Position numbers and translations under genes: made by a program. From the NCBI GenBank assembly GCA_036741235.1, contig DAINSQ010000003.1, positions 1 through 64,000 of the forward strand: a stretch of DNA of 64,000 nt, in the 5' to 3' direction. This stretch comes from JABWBR01 sp036741235 (lineage in GTDB: Bacteria > Bacteroidota > Bacteroidia > Chitinophagales > Saprospiraceae). Shown piece after piece: positions 18,663-27,758 of the stretch; within the stretch, counting starts at the first letter, position 1; each line of letters opens with the position of its first letter. The notes beneath the pieces are model-generated. The model was given only the letters and a program-made list of their open reading frames with translations. It searched no databases and had not been told where the DNA came from.

Positions 18663-19217
18663 CTATTGTTGAATAATACAACCTATGGGTTTGGTTGCGC
18701 TGATCGGCGCAGGCCGGCCTGCGGCAAGCGCCTTGATGGCGTCTTCGAGGTAGTGCTCGGTAATCTGGGGCCGATAATTGCCCAAAGCGTAAAACCAGTT
18801 GTCGATAGCGCCTCGATAATGCAGGGCGCCCTGCCGGTCGAATAAAAAGACTTCCGGAGTTGTCGTAGCTTTCAATACGCGTATGAGCTTGTGGCGGGGG
18901 TCGCTCAACAGCGGCATGCCAACTTCGTATTCTTTGGCAAAAGCTGCTATGGCTTCTGCATCATTCCATTTTGTAAATACGCCTACAAACGCCGTTTTGG
19001 GGTGACGTACCTGTAACTCGCGAATGGTGCGCGTGTACTTCTGACAAATGGGGCATTCGGCATCCAGTAAAATAACGACGAGCCCGCCTTCGCGCTGGTA
19101 ATACTGCAATGACGACTTTGTCTGCTCCCGGGTGTCCAGGGGAAGTTGCAGGGCCTTCTCTGTCTTGACGGCAGTGCAGGAAGCAATAAACAGCAGGAGG
19201 AATAAGGTGGTTCGCAT
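18663..19217 (-). CDS. Redoxin (thioredoxin-fold) lipoprotein
   Basis: The 184-residue lipoprotein starts MRTTLFLLLFIASC with the lipidated cysteine at position 14. The thioredoxin fold carries a CPIC active site (C55, C58) in LLDAECPICQKY, followed by HPKTAFVGVFTKWND and a cis-Pro-like TTPEVFLFD motif, typical of AhpC/TSA-like redoxins. A longer frame starting at 19304 lacks the signal sequence at its N-terminus and is rejected. It is 27 bases upstream of the cytochrome/copper monooxygenase gene. In other phyla redoxin, cytochrome c and copper monooxygenase domains are known fused in one chain, which supports a joint function. Confidence 0.8.
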   Translation of the reverse strand: MRTTLFLLLFIASCTAVKTEKALQLPLDTREQTKSSLQYYQREGGLVVILLDAECPICQKYTRTIRELQVRHPKTAFVGVFTKWNDAEAIAAFAKEYEVGMPLLSDPRHKLIRVLKATTTPEVFLFDRQGALHYRGAIDNWFYALGNYRPQITEHYLEDAIKALAAGRPAPISATKPIGCIIQQ

Positions 19218-19466
19218 GGATACAAGTTTTAATGAGGGGTTATGCGACTGAAAGCGAACGAAGTGAGTCCCGACTAAATGTCGGGGGAGTCCCGTACTGA
19301 CCAAAGGGAAGTCGGGAAGGGGTGATGAGGGGCGGTTTTTGATATTGGATTTTTAATTTTGGATAGTTGATTGAAAATCAACAATTAAGCATCAAACATC
19401 AAACATTAAGTCATGCCCCCTTTCATAACCCTTCATAACCCTTCATAACCCTTCATAAACAAACCA
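19218..19466. other. Intergenic region with two short repeat families
   Basis: No gene is seen. 19391-19410 holds a TTGATGTTTGATG-type repeat (minus strand) like the one at the ileS stop codon. 19421-19460 holds four 10-base units of CCCTTCATAA, related to the GGTTATGA copies after 51195. A 5-base-spaced GTCGGGG/GTCGGGA repetition occurs at about 19267-19316. The region separates the SusC/D operon terminator from the redoxin gene start. Confidence 0.7.
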
Positions 19467-19496
19467 ACGGAGCACCCCATACAAGGAATGCTCCGT
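19467..19496 (-). terminator. Terminator of the SusC/D operon
   Basis: Perfect 8-bp arms (ACGGAGCA, TGCTCCGT) enclose a 14-base loop. On the minus strand they are followed by the U-rich TGGTTTGTTTATG. It is 34 bases past the stop of the last operon gene. Confidence 0.65.
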
Positions 19497-19529
19497 CGAT
19501 ATCAAAGATTGTCTGGAAAGACCAAAAAA

Positions 19530-20552
19530 TTACTTCAGGTCGGGCCAGTTTTTGCCATCGCGGCGGGTGAGCACAGCGGTGCCCTTGTCACCGTAGGTAT
19601 TTTGCCAATCAACGGTAATGCTGGCGCCGTTGCGATCGCGGAAAGTATAGGTATAGCTATCGCCATATTGATCGCCGCCCGTCAGTGAAATATCATTGCA
19701 AGCGTCGATAATGCGAATCGTGCCCACTGCCGGGTTGTCGCCCCATACAAAGCCGAACTGGCCGAAGGATGCATCCGTAGTGGTATACTTGCCGGGAGAT
19801 TCTACTGCCCAGGTTACTTCGCCGGTTACTTCGCCGGCTACGGGGCCGCCGCCGCCTTGCACGAAGTTATTAGCCACATAGTCAAACGTACCGGCGAGGT
19901 CGGAAACGCAGATCACGGTCCAGTCGTAGAAGCAGTTGAAACCGCCGTTGTTGGGCGTAGATCCGTGATAAGTTTCGAATTCGCCGCAGATCGAGTCAGA
20001 CCATGAGTCGAAGTAACGGCCATCAGCTGTAGTTAGCGCCCAGCTCACCTGGAACTTGTCTACAGAGTAGAATGGGTCGGCGAGTGTACGAGGAGCTTTT
20101 GAGAACACGGATACCGAGCCGGCGCCGTCGCCATAATCGAAGTTAGCCTCTTTGAACAGGTTGTACACATCGGCCTGCGAGATCGAGAAGTTCAGATTGG
20201 TACGGTTAGCAGGAACGGCGCCGCCTTCGTACAGTTTATACAACTTCGTGCCGTGGTTGGCCGTACGGGGGTTGCCTTCCTGGTCTTCGTAGCCTTCGGT
20301 GTAGGAGATATAGATTTCGATGCGGGTCACCGTATTTTTGCTATCGATCGATACCCACTGAAAATCCATGTTGATCACCTTGGAAGGGTCGCCGAGCTGA
20401 AAATTGCCGGCAGAGTTGGCAGTTAATTTGCCATAGCCGTGCACCGCCGTTTCAAAATCAGGAACGGGGTTGGTATCCTCGTCCTTACAGGAAGAAAAAG
20501 GCAGTAGGAGCGCTGCGGCCAATGCCAGATAAAATATTTTGAGTTTTTTCAT
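19530..20552 (-). CDS. Surface lipoprotein of the SusC/D operon
   Basis: The 340-residue protein has a lipoprotein signal ending PFSSC at about residue 22, followed directly by K-D-E-D. This matches the K-(D/E)2 lipoprotein export signal described in Capnocytophaga, so surface exposure is predicted. The body is beta-rich, with a C-terminal domain containing GEVTGEVTW, SPGKYTTTDASFGQFGF and VDWQNTYGDKGTAVLTR. This resembles the small C-terminal domains of proteins encoded after SusD-like genes. It lies 35 bases after susD, in the position of SusE/F-type ligand-binding proteins, but homology to them is not evident by eye. It is probably a ligand-binding accessory. Confidence 0.75.
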   Translation of the reverse strand: MKKLKIFYLALAAALLLPFSSCKDEDTNPVPDFETAVHGYGKLTANSAGNFQLGDPSKVINMDFQWVSIDSKNTVTRIEIYISYTEGYEDQEGNPRTANHGTKLYKLYEGGAVPANRTNLNFSISQADVYNLFKEANFDYGDGAGSVSVFSKAPRTLADPFYSVDKFQVSWALTTADGRYFDSWSDSICGEFETYHGSTPNNGGFNCFYDWTVICVSDLAGTFDYVANNFVQGGGGPVAGEVTGEVTWAVESPGKYTTTDASFGQFGFVWGDNPAVGTIRIIDACNDISLTGGDQYGDSYTYTFRDRNGASITVDWQNTYGDKGTAVLTRRDGKNWPDLK

Positions 20553-20587
20553 AATCGTTCAACTTTTGATGATAAAACCGGCCTTAC

Positions 20588-22279
20588 TTATTTATCCCAG
20601 AAAATAGGATCCTGATCGTATACCACGCTCGAATAAGCCGAAGCGTTGGGGTTAAGGGTCAGTTCTATTTGCGGATAAGGCAGTCTCAGCGGGAAATTAC
20701 GCACAGGCGTAATCGGCTGCTGAATCGTATTGGGATATCCCGTACGGCGCATAGCATTGTAAATTTCGTAGCCGTTGCCCCAGCTGGAGAACCACAATTG
20801 CTTCATGACAACATTGAGTTTAGCTTCATTTGAAGCGGCATTGTCGAAGCGATCGAGCCAGATATTTACATAAGCGTCGATATCGGCGGCAGCGGGTGAA
20901 ACGCTGTTGGCGTCGGTAGCTCTACCGAAGTTGACAACTTTGGTAATGTGACTGCGGATAGCCGATTCAAACAAAGCGCGGGCATCGCCGGCGGAGCCCA
21001 GGGCGAGGATAGCCTCGATCTGGTAGTACAGCGTATTGATATGCGTGATGATCGGGAAGATACCGCCGCCTGGCGCTGTATTCGTACCTGGCAGGCCAGG
21101 GTTGGTTACGTCATAGAAACCGCCGCAGGGATAAACGCCCGGCATGAGGCGAAGGTCGCCATCGAGCGGAACGCCGGCGGGGTCTGCACGGTCGCGGCCA
21201 AAACATCCGGCGAGGAAGTCGATTTGATCCTGAGTGATGTCGGCAGTGCCAAAGATGCGCTCACGCACGTTGTCATTGAGCACGAGGTAGCCGTATTGGC
21301 AGCCGACGGTCATCGAACAAGGCGTCGTGTTGCGCTCGCTGGGGTTGCTCTGGTCAAGCACCTGCTTGGTTTGGCGGCGGAAATAGAAGGGGAAGCGGGG
21401 GTCGCCGTCTTCCAGCATTTCCACCATAGGCTGGTGCAGGATATACGTAAAGTCGTTTGCATTAGCGGTGTAGGTAGCCTGGTACCAGGGGTGGCGATTG
21501 TCGGGCGCGATGAGTTTGCTGAATTGGAACTGGAAGTCATCACCGGCAGCAGTGATCAGGTTGCCCGGTTCTGCCAGCAGCTTGTTGATTTCAGTAGCCG
21601 CGTTGGGTACAGCCAGGCGCGCCTGCATATACAATCTCAACTTGAGGGTATTGGCCAGCTTTCTCCACTTCGTGATATTGCCGCCGTAGATTGCATCGCC
21701 TCTAACAGCAACAGGGCTAGCCAGCGCAAAATTGGCGATAGCCTGGTCGAGCAGGCCGAAGCAAGCGTTATACACGTCGGCATCCGTATCGAAGTTGGGA
21801 TTCTTGATAGCGTTGTCGGCATCGCCTTGCAGCGCTTCGCTGTAGGGAATATCGCCGAACAAGTCTACCATGGTACTGGCTACATAAGCCTTCAACGTTT
21901 GGGCGATAGCCAGGTAGTGCGGGTTGTCGGCATTGCCGTCTCCGTTGTTGTCTACACTGGATACTTCGATAATACCCTCGAGGTCTTTCAGCGGACCGGC
22001 ATACATGTTATTCCAAATGCCGTTGAAAGCAGAGTTGCTCATGTTGAAGTTGTCAAAAGAGGCAAGAATGCCTGCAAACCCCAACTGGGCATTGTTGGTA
22101 CCGCCTGCCAGGTTAGCGGCGATATTGTATTGGGCCGACGTGAGCAACAGGTCAGGAGTAGTTTGCGACGGGTTGTTCGGATCTTCGTTGATATCGAGAT
22201 CGAAATAATCGCAACTGCTAATCACCCAAACCATGGCGAAGGCCGCGAACCATTTATATAGGAAATTTCCTTTCATCAT
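20588..22279 (-). CDS. SusD/RagB-family outer-membrane lipoprotein
   Basis: This 563-residue protein is the surface lid that captures ligand for the partner SusC-type transporter. The lipoprotein signal ends VISSC (C23), and the mature start DYFDLDINEDPNNPSQT is typical of the SusD-like_2 subgroup. TPR-like helical segments follow (ANTLKLRLYMQARLA), then the C-terminal WFSSWGNGYEIYNAMRRTGYP, which is conserved in the family. The second methionine (22276) is an equally good start. It is 51 bases downstream of the SusC gene. The substrate is not predictable from sequence, and no glycoside hydrolase or peptidase is encoded alongside. Confidence 0.93.
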   Translation of the reverse strand: MMKGNFLYKWFAAFAMVWVISSCDYFDLDINEDPNNPSQTTPDLLLTSAQYNIAANLAGGTNNAQLGFAGILASFDNFNMSNSAFNGIWNNMYAGPLKDLEGIIEVSSVDNNGDGNADNPHYLAIAQTLKAYVASTMVDLFGDIPYSEALQGDADNAIKNPNFDTDADVYNACFGLLDQAIANFALASPVAVRGDAIYGGNITKWRKLANTLKLRLYMQARLAVPNAATEINKLLAEPGNLITAAGDDFQFQFSKLIAPDNRHPWYQATYTANANDFTYILHQPMVEMLEDGDPRFPFYFRRQTKQVLDQSNPSERNTTPCSMTVGCQYGYLVLNDNVRERIFGTADITQDQIDFLAGCFGRDRADPAGVPLDGDLRLMPGVYPCGGFYDVTNPGLPGTNTAPGGGIFPIITHINTLYYQIEAILALGSAGDARALFESAIRSHITKVVNFGRATDANSVSPAAADIDAYVNIWLDRFDNAASNEAKLNVVMKQLWFSSWGNGYEIYNAMRRTGYPNTIQQPITPVRNFPLRLPYPQIELTLNPNASAYSSVVYDQDPIFWDK

Positions 22280-22330
22280 GTTAATTAAAAATTAGTGAAA
22301 CAAAGATTCACTGCTTGCGGCACATTCCAA

Positions 22331-25300
22331 TTAGAACGTCACCGACAAGTTTACACCATAACGACGCGTAGTAGGCGCGCTACCGTATTCGAAACCTTGA
22401 ACGTTGCTATCGGCGGTTTCAGCCAATACTTCCGGGTCGAAGTTGAGGCCTTCGAGGAAGTTGGGGGCGTTAAACCAGAGGTTACGGCCTGAGATAGACA
22501 AGCGCAGCGAGCCGAAAGGCGTTTTGTCCAGGATCTTCTTGGGCAGATCATAGCCTAGCGATACTTCGCGCAGGCGGATAGTCGTACCGTCGAATACGAT
22601 CGTTTCATCAGCGCCGTAGGGGCCGAAGCCGTTCGAGAAGTAGAAGTCAAAGGCAGTGATACCCGTCGTATTGCGGATAAAGTTGCCGTTTTCGTCGGTT
22701 ACAGGTTCAAACGTACGCGGATCGCCGTATACACCCGGGATAACGCGCAGTTCTTCGCGGTTTTCCGTAATTTTCAGGTGGCCGCGAGCCATGAGGGCGC
22801 CTGCGCTGATCGAGTAGATATCGCCGCCCTGGCGCCAGTCGATGAGGGCGCGAAGCGTGATGTTCTTAAAGGTAAAGGTATTCACGAAGCCCAGGAGGAA
22901 GTCGGGGTTCGGGTCGCCGATAATTTGTGACTCGGGCAGGAAGATCGTCGTACCCAGGTTCTTGTCAATCAGCAATTCGCCTTCGCCGATGTAGTTGCCG
23001 TCAGCGTCAAACGAGTTGGTGCGTGCATTGGCAAAGCCGAAGATCTGACCATAAGGGAAGCCGTTGCGGTGGATCGTACCGAGGCCGGAGTTAACGCCGC
23101 CCACGAACAATTCGCCGCCTTCGCCTGCGTCAACCACCAGGGTGCGGATGCGGGTAAAGTTGACGTAAGTATTCCAGGTAAAGCCGCTGGCGGTTTTCAC
23201 CGGTGTCAGGTCGAGGCCGATTTCCCAGCCTTTGTTTTCGATTTCGCCTGCGTTGACGATAGCTGTGCGGAAACCGCTGGTTGCGGGCAGGGCCGCTTCG
23301 GTGATCTGGTCGGTAGAGCTGCGGTTGAAGTACGTCACATCGAGGCCGATACGGTTGTTGAGGAAGCGCAGGTCGGTACCGAATTCGATTTCGGTAGTCA
23401 ACTCGTTGCGCAGCGTGGCGTTGCCAAGGCGGTTGCCGAGAGAAGCCTGGTTGAGTACGGAACCGCCTGGCGTAGTAAACGGCGTATTGAGGAAGTATAC
23501 CGTTGCGGTTTGATACGGGCGGGCTTCGTTACCCACCTGGGTATAAGCGGCGCGCACTTTACCCGAGCTGAGGATTTTGCCGCTCAGGCCGAAGGCGTCT
23601 GTAAAGATGAAAGACAGGTTACCGCCGCCGTAGAAGTAGCTCTGCGAGCTCTTGGGCAGCGTAGACGACCAGTCGTTGCGACCTACGAGGCCCACGTACA
23701 AGTAGTCTTTAAAGCCGAGTTGAATATCGGTATACAGTGCATACAGGCGCTGCTTGCGGCGGAAGTCTTCACCTACGATTTGCGTAGAGGTACCGTCAAG
23801 CGTGTAAAGGCCGGTAGAGATCACGTTGTCGCCCGTTACAAAACGGCGGTTGAATTCGCGCTGGTTGTGGTTGAGGCCCACGAGCGCGCGGATGTCGAGA
23901 TCTTCGGTGATGTCGGTAGTAACTGTAGCGATATAGTTGAAGTCAACCTCGGTATTGGTGAGGTCGTCGGTCCAAACGCCGCCGTTGAGATCGGCAACGC
24001 CGCCGGGGCGAACGTTATTGCGGCGGGCTTCGCTGTAGGTATTCACGCCGCCTTTAGCCGTCAGGTTAAGCCACGGCGTAACGTCGTAGCTCATGGTAAT
24101 GTTACCGAATACGCGGTTGAGGGCGCTGCTGTAGCGGTTGTACTTAGCCAGCCAGCGGGGGTCGTCGAGTGCGCGGTAGAATACGTTGGAACCGTCTACC
24201 GGGTTTTCGAACGGATAGTCGATCAGGTTGTAGTTGCGGGGCAGGTAGAACAGACGGGCGAAGATAGAGCCTTCAGAAGCACCGCCGTACCAGCCGCTTT
24301 CAAAGATAGAGCCGTTGATCGGCGGGTTCTGCTGAACTGTATTGACGTAGTTCACGTTACCCGAAACCACTAGGCCGTTGGCCAGGCGGCTGTTACCGCC
24401 GAAGCTGAGGGTAGTACGTGAAGACTCGGCATTGGGCACGATACCCTTGTTGTCCATGCGGGAGATCGTAGCGCTAATGCTCGAATTGTCGCCGCCTGCG
24501 TTGATTGACAGTGAATTTTCCCACAGACGACCGTCGTCGAAGAAATTCTCTACGTTGTCATAGTAAGTATAAGGAACTGGTACCGGGCGTCTTGCGCCGG
24601 GTACATTGGGATCGTCCTCGAAAAATTCGGGGAATACGCTGGAATAGCGCGGTGCGGCAAAACCTGTAGAAACAAGCGGGTGGGGTACCGTGCCGTCAGG
24701 GTAAGCGAATACCTGGCCGCCTGCTGAATAGTAGGAAATCGTGCGCGAGTAGTCGGTGCCGTAGGTAGCGTTGATGCGGTCAACCTCGGAGGCAAACGGA
24801 GCGCCCCAGTTGCCGATAAAGCCGCCGTTGTATACCTGGTTGGCGCCCTGGCCGTACACGTTCTGATAGTCGGGGATACCCGAAATTTGCTCAAGCTGGA
24901 AAGAAGAGTTATAGGTCACTTCCAGTCCCTTGCGCTTTTTCGCGCCGGTTTTGGTAGTGATCACCACTACGCCGTTGGTAGCGCGCGAGCCGTAGAGTGC
25001 TGCGGCGGCGGCGCCCTTGAGGATCGTCATCGACTCGATGTTGTTGGGGTCGATGTCGAAGGCGCGGTTGGAGAACTGCGTACCGCCGGTTGCGCCGGTA
25101 GAAGCGTTCACCGAGTTGTCGAAAGGAATACCATCCACGACGAACAACGGCTGGGTGTTGCCTGTCAGCGACGAGTTACCGCGGATGTTGATTTTGGTAG
25201 ACTGGCCGGGCATACCGCCGCCGCCTTGTACCAATACGCCGGGCGTTTTACCGGCAATAGCCCTAACCGGGTCGGGTTCGGAGCGCTGGGCGAGGTCTTC

Positions 25301-25675
25301 ATTGCCCAGGTCGCTCACCGCGTATCCCAACGCTTTCTTTTCGCGAGAGATACCGATAGCGGTAACGACGACTTCGGCTAGCTGCTCGGCGGATTCTTCG
25401 AGCGTCACGTCTACCACGTTGGAAGCTCCCAGGGCAACTTCCTTGGTAGTAAAACCCGTGTAGCTCACCACAAGCGTACCTTGAGCAGGCGCCTGCATCG
25501 AATACTTACCGTCGACATCCGTCACGGTACCGTTGGTAGTTCCCTTAACCAGGATACTGGCGCCGATCAGGGCCTCGCCCTTCTCATCCGTCACCGTACC
25601 TGAGATGGTCCGTTGGGCCATGGCAAAGCCTATGACGCCAAGAACTAGCATCAGAACTAGTGAGAGTTTTTTCAT
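22331..25675 (-). CDS. SusC/RagA-family TonB-linked outer-membrane transporter
   Basis: The 1114-residue transporter starts MKKLSLVLMLVLGVIGFAMAQ, a clear signal peptide. Then come a carboxypeptidase-D-like domain (TISGTVTDEKGEALIGASILVKG), the TonB box region and plug domain with IRGNSSLTGNTQPLFVVDGIP and ILKGAAAAALYGSRATNGVV, and a long beta-barrel ending in phenylalanine (GVNLSVTF). An in-frame methionine 13 codons earlier (25714) is rejected because it lies at or upstream of the expected transcription start given the promoter box at 25716-25723. It heads a three-gene operon with SusD and a surface lipoprotein. No anti-sigma or hybrid sensor regulator is adjacent. Confidence 0.95.
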   Translation of the reverse strand: MKKLSLVLMLVLGVIGFAMAQRTISGTVTDEKGEALIGASILVKGTTNGTVTDVDGKYSMQAPAQGTLVVSYTGFTTKEVALGASNVVDVTLEESAEQLAEVVVTAIGISREKKALGYAVSDLGNEDLAQRSEPDPVRAIAGKTPGVLVQGGGGMPGQSTKINIRGNSSLTGNTQPLFVVDGIPFDNSVNASTGATGGTQFSNRAFDIDPNNIESMTILKGAAAAALYGSRATNGVVVITTKTGAKKRKGLEVTYNSSFQLEQISGIPDYQNVYGQGANQVYNGGFIGNWGAPFASEVDRINATYGTDYSRTISYYSAGGQVFAYPDGTVPHPLVSTGFAAPRYSSVFPEFFEDDPNVPGARRPVPVPYTYYDNVENFFDDGRLWENSLSINAGGDNSSISATISRMDNKGIVPNAESSRTTLSFGGNSRLANGLVVSGNVNYVNTVQQNPPINGSIFESGWYGGASEGSIFARLFYLPRNYNLIDYPFENPVDGSNVFYRALDDPRWLAKYNRYSSALNRVFGNITMSYDVTPWLNLTAKGGVNTYSEARRNNVRPGGVADLNGGVWTDDLTNTEVDFNYIATVTTDITEDLDIRALVGLNHNQREFNRRFVTGDNVISTGLYTLDGTSTQIVGEDFRRKQRLYALYTDIQLGFKDYLYVGLVGRNDWSSTLPKSSQSYFYGGGNLSFIFTDAFGLSGKILSSGKVRAAYTQVGNEARPYQTATVYFLNTPFTTPGGSVLNQASLGNRLGNATLRNELTTEIEFGTDLRFLNNRIGLDVTYFNRSSTDQITEAALPATSGFRTAIVNAGEIENKGWEIGLDLTPVKTASGFTWNTYVNFTRIRTLVVDAGEGGELFVGGVNSGLGTIHRNGFPYGQIFGFANARTNSFDADGNYIGEGELLIDKNLGTTIFLPESQIIGDPNPDFLLGFVNTFTFKNITLRALIDWRQGGDIYSISAGALMARGHLKITENREELRVIPGVYGDPRTFEPVTDENGNFIRNTTGITAFDFYFSNGFGPYGADETIVFDGTTIRLREVSLGYDLPKKILDKTPFGSLRLSISGRNLWFNAPNFLEGLNFDPEVLAETADSNVQGFEYGSAPTTRRYGVNLSVTF

Positions 25676-25715
25676 ACTAATCCAATTTTGTTTTAAAATC
25701 AAGTTCAAAGGCAAA

Positions 25716-25747
25716 CAAAGATATGCGTTTCATTATGAAAAGCGCAA
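25716..25747 (-). promoter_or_regulatory. Promoter of the SusC/D operon
   Basis: The -7 box TATCTTTG (25716-25723) is preceded by TTG after 21 bases (25745-25747). The start codon at 25675 is about 40 bases downstream. The remaining upstream sequence to 25964 is A/T-rich with no gene or clear operator. Confidence 0.7.
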
Positions 25748-25964
25748 TAGAACGCTAACTTTTCGTAGAAACACAATCGTATTTTAAATCTAAGAGATTC
25801 ACTGCATTTGAGTTGTATTGATTATTGCTCTTTGGGGCAACTTGCAGTCGGATTTGTATTTGGCATTAGCCGAAAGGAGTATTTTGTTTGCTTGATGCAG
25901 GATGAAATTTCGGGTGCAAGTTAAAGAAATCTTAATAATTGCAAAATATTATAAAAAAAAAGAG

Positions 25965-25991
25965 GGTTGTGGGTTATCGGTACCTACAACC
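25965..25991 (-). terminator. Intrinsic terminator made from family A repeat
   Basis: Arms GGTTGTGGGT and ACCTACAACC pair over 10 bp (one G-U or mismatch) with a 7-base loop. On the minus strand they are followed by CTC and nine T. It begins 4 bases after the TGA of the thioredoxin-SPOR gene. The descending arm is the TGTAGGT heptamer found in the larger arrays, showing that one family A copy is a textbook terminator. Confidence 0.85.
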
Positions 25992-25995
25992 TACA

Positions 25996-26844
25996 TCACA
26001 TCCCCGACAGATCCTTGACGAAGCCCAGTATATCATTTAGATGGAGATAATTGAGGAACTCCTGGGCTGCTGATTTATTGGAAAACAAGCCGATAATGAC
26101 CTTATAAGTTTGTTTGCCATTTTGTTTGTCGCCGAAGAGATTGACGGGTTGATTGAATTTATTTTCGAGGCGTTTTACTTCATCCAGGGCGTTTTGATAA
26201 TCGGTAAAAACCCCTATTTGAATACCAAACCCTTTATCTGATTTAAGTTTGGTGGTTACCAAAGGTAGTTGTTCGTTAGCGGGCTCGTTGGAAGCGAGGG
26301 CGCTAGCGGAGGGGGCGGTGGAAGTTCTTGTTGCATTTTCGGGAATAAGTGCCGGGCGGGAAACTGCAAAATGGGGGCGGGGGCTATCCAGTACGACAGC
26401 GTCAGCGCCGCCTGCGACCAATTTATTGCCCGGTTTATCGTGTGATTGCAATATTTTCAGCATCGCTTCGGGTTCAAGCGATTCGTCGTAGCGGTCGAGG
26501 AGTACGCCCTGGGCATTAAAAATAAGCAGCGCGGGCAGCACCTTAACGCTATACTGCTGCTTGTAACGCCGTCCGCGCGATTCATCTACATCGAACTGGA
26601 CCGGGAGGTAGTGAGCGTTTACATATTGGCTGAGGCGCGGGTCGGAGAAGGTGTGTTCCTCCATCCATTGACAGGGCATACACCAGCCCGCGGTAAAGTG
26701 TACAAAGTACAGTTTGCCTTCCAGTGCCGCGCGTTCGCGCACTTCTCCCAATTCTGCATTGATAAAACTGATTTCGCCTTTTGCAAAGGGAATGCAAAAA
26801 GCCATAGCGGCGAGTAGCGCCCAGGGGGTCGGTCGCATCATCAT
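25996..26844 (-). CDS. Periplasmic thioredoxin-SPOR fusion protein
   Basis: The 282-residue protein carries a signal peptide (to about residue 23) and a thioredoxin-like domain with the active site WCMPC (C55, C58; TAGWCMPCQWMEEHTF). This is followed by a proline/alanine-rich linker at about 150-200 and a C-terminal SPOR domain (GFGIQIGVFTDYQNALDEVKR, TYKVIIGLFSNKSAAQEF). SPOR domains bind denuded peptidoglycan at division sites, so a thiol-disulfide activity tethered to septal or growing cell wall is the likely role. Its partner or substrate cannot be named. A strong terminator follows at once, so it is probably monocistronic. Confidence 0.85.
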   Translation of the reverse strand: MMMRPTPWALLAAMAFCIPFAKGEISFINAELGEVRERAALEGKLYFVHFTAGWCMPCQWMEEHTFSDPRLSQYVNAHYLPVQFDVDESRGRRYKQQYSVKVLPALLIFNAQGVLLDRYDESLEPEAMLKILQSHDKPGNKLVAGGADAVVLDSPRPHFAVSRPALIPENATRTSTAPSASALASNEPANEQLPLVTTKLKSDKGFGIQIGVFTDYQNALDEVKRLENKFNQPVNLFGDKQNGKQTYKVIIGLFSNKSAAQEFLNYLHLNDILGFVKDLSGM

Positions 26845-27010
26845 TACAGGGATTATAATTTGTTATCAATTCGGGGTATCTCCAATTACTTTTTGCTGAA
26901 GTAAACAGGCCCTCTATGTGTCTATTTGTCGATATAAAAATAATACAATATAATGTATTGCGCAAGGGCGACTAACGGAAAGGATAAAAGAAAACGGCGA
27001 GCGGCGTTTA

Positions 27011-27562
27011 TCAGGCCTTTTCAGGTTCATCTGATTCGGAAGGAGAATGGCCGTTTGGTTTGTTCAGTTTGGATTTGAGCAAATCGATCAATTCCTGGTA
27101 GTGGCTGAGCAAAGTTTGGGACGCCTCGTGCAATTGGTCAAAAGAGCTCATTAAAAATTGCATATCGCGCGGAATTTCCGTCATGTTTTTGGCTTTGTAC
27201 TGATAGCAGGTGTAGATGCTTTTGATAAAAGCCTGAAGTTCATCGCTGCGCTCCAGATGGAGGCGAAATAACTCCCCTTCGTGCCGGCTGAAATACGCCT
27301 GGTTTGCAACGGCCTCTTCTATCGCGTTTTCCTCGGCAAGGTTGCGCAGGGTGAGATCTACTACTGAAATGCCAAAAATGTGGGATAACTTTAGCAGGTT
27401 GCAGATTTTGGGTTCTGCCGTACCGTTTTCGTATGAAGCGATATTGCCGCGATTCAAGCCGACTTTTTGGGCAAGTTCTTCCTGACTCAGGTTAAACCGG
27501 CGCCGCAACGAGCGGAGGTTCTGCGGCAGGAGATGGGAAAACTGGCCGTTTAAAGTATCCAT
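27011..27562 (-). CDS. XRE-family helix-turn-helix regulator
   Basis: From the start MDTLNGQFSHLLPQNL the protein has 183 residues. An N-terminal HTH_3 domain spans about residues 14-70 (LRSLRRRFNLSQEELAQKVG, then NRGNIASYENGTAEPK). It continues as a helical C-terminal region with SFDQLHEASQTLLSHYQELIDLLKSKL, likely coiled coil, probably for dimerisation. There is no peptidase or sensor domain. Longer frames with 22-31 extra residues lack family support. It diverges from the ECF sigma gene across a 450-base spacer. Whether it controls itself or the sigma gene is unknown. Confidence 0.8.
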   Translation of the reverse strand: MDTLNGQFSHLLPQNLRSLRRRFNLSQEELAQKVGLNRGNIASYENGTAEPKICNLLKLSHIFGISVVDLTLRNLAEENAIEEAVANQAYFSRHEGELFRLHLERSDELQAFIKSIYTCYQYKAKNMTEIPRDMQFLMSSFDQLHEASQTLLSHYQELIDLLKSKLNKPNGHSPSESDEPEKA

Positions 27563-27740
27563 ACAATTTATATTGAATGAGCGATCCATACGGTGTTGTT
27601 GCGCAAATGCGCTTCGGCTTGCTATCGCATACCTCTTTATACAACACAAAAGCAATTTGGTTGAGAGTTGTTAATAATTTTAACACAAGCATTAATGCAA
27701 CTCCTTGCTGTATTTTCGCATCTATATGCTTGGAATGTTG

Positions 27741-27748
27741 TAACTTTG
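27741..27748 (+). promoter_or_regulatory. -7 promoter box TAACTTTG ahead of a small ORF
   Basis: An exact TAnnTTTG match lies 10 bases before the ATG of the 37-codon ORF at 27759. No good -33 element is seen at the right distance. Confidence 0.3.
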
Positions 27749-27758
27749 AAACGCAAAA

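Noticed and set aside
20948..22261. 437-codon open frame on the plus strand
   Set aside because: Antisense shadow of the SusD gene; no recognisable domain and no promoter box in front of it.
23069..24373. 434-codon open frame on the plus strand
   Set aside because: Antisense shadow of the SusC gene; the minus-strand protein has full family motifs.
27590..27620. Palindrome near GCGCAAATGCGC as an operator of the XRE regulator
   Set aside because: The symmetric core is only about 5+5 bases and no second copy is seen in the spacer, so it cannot be supported as an operator.
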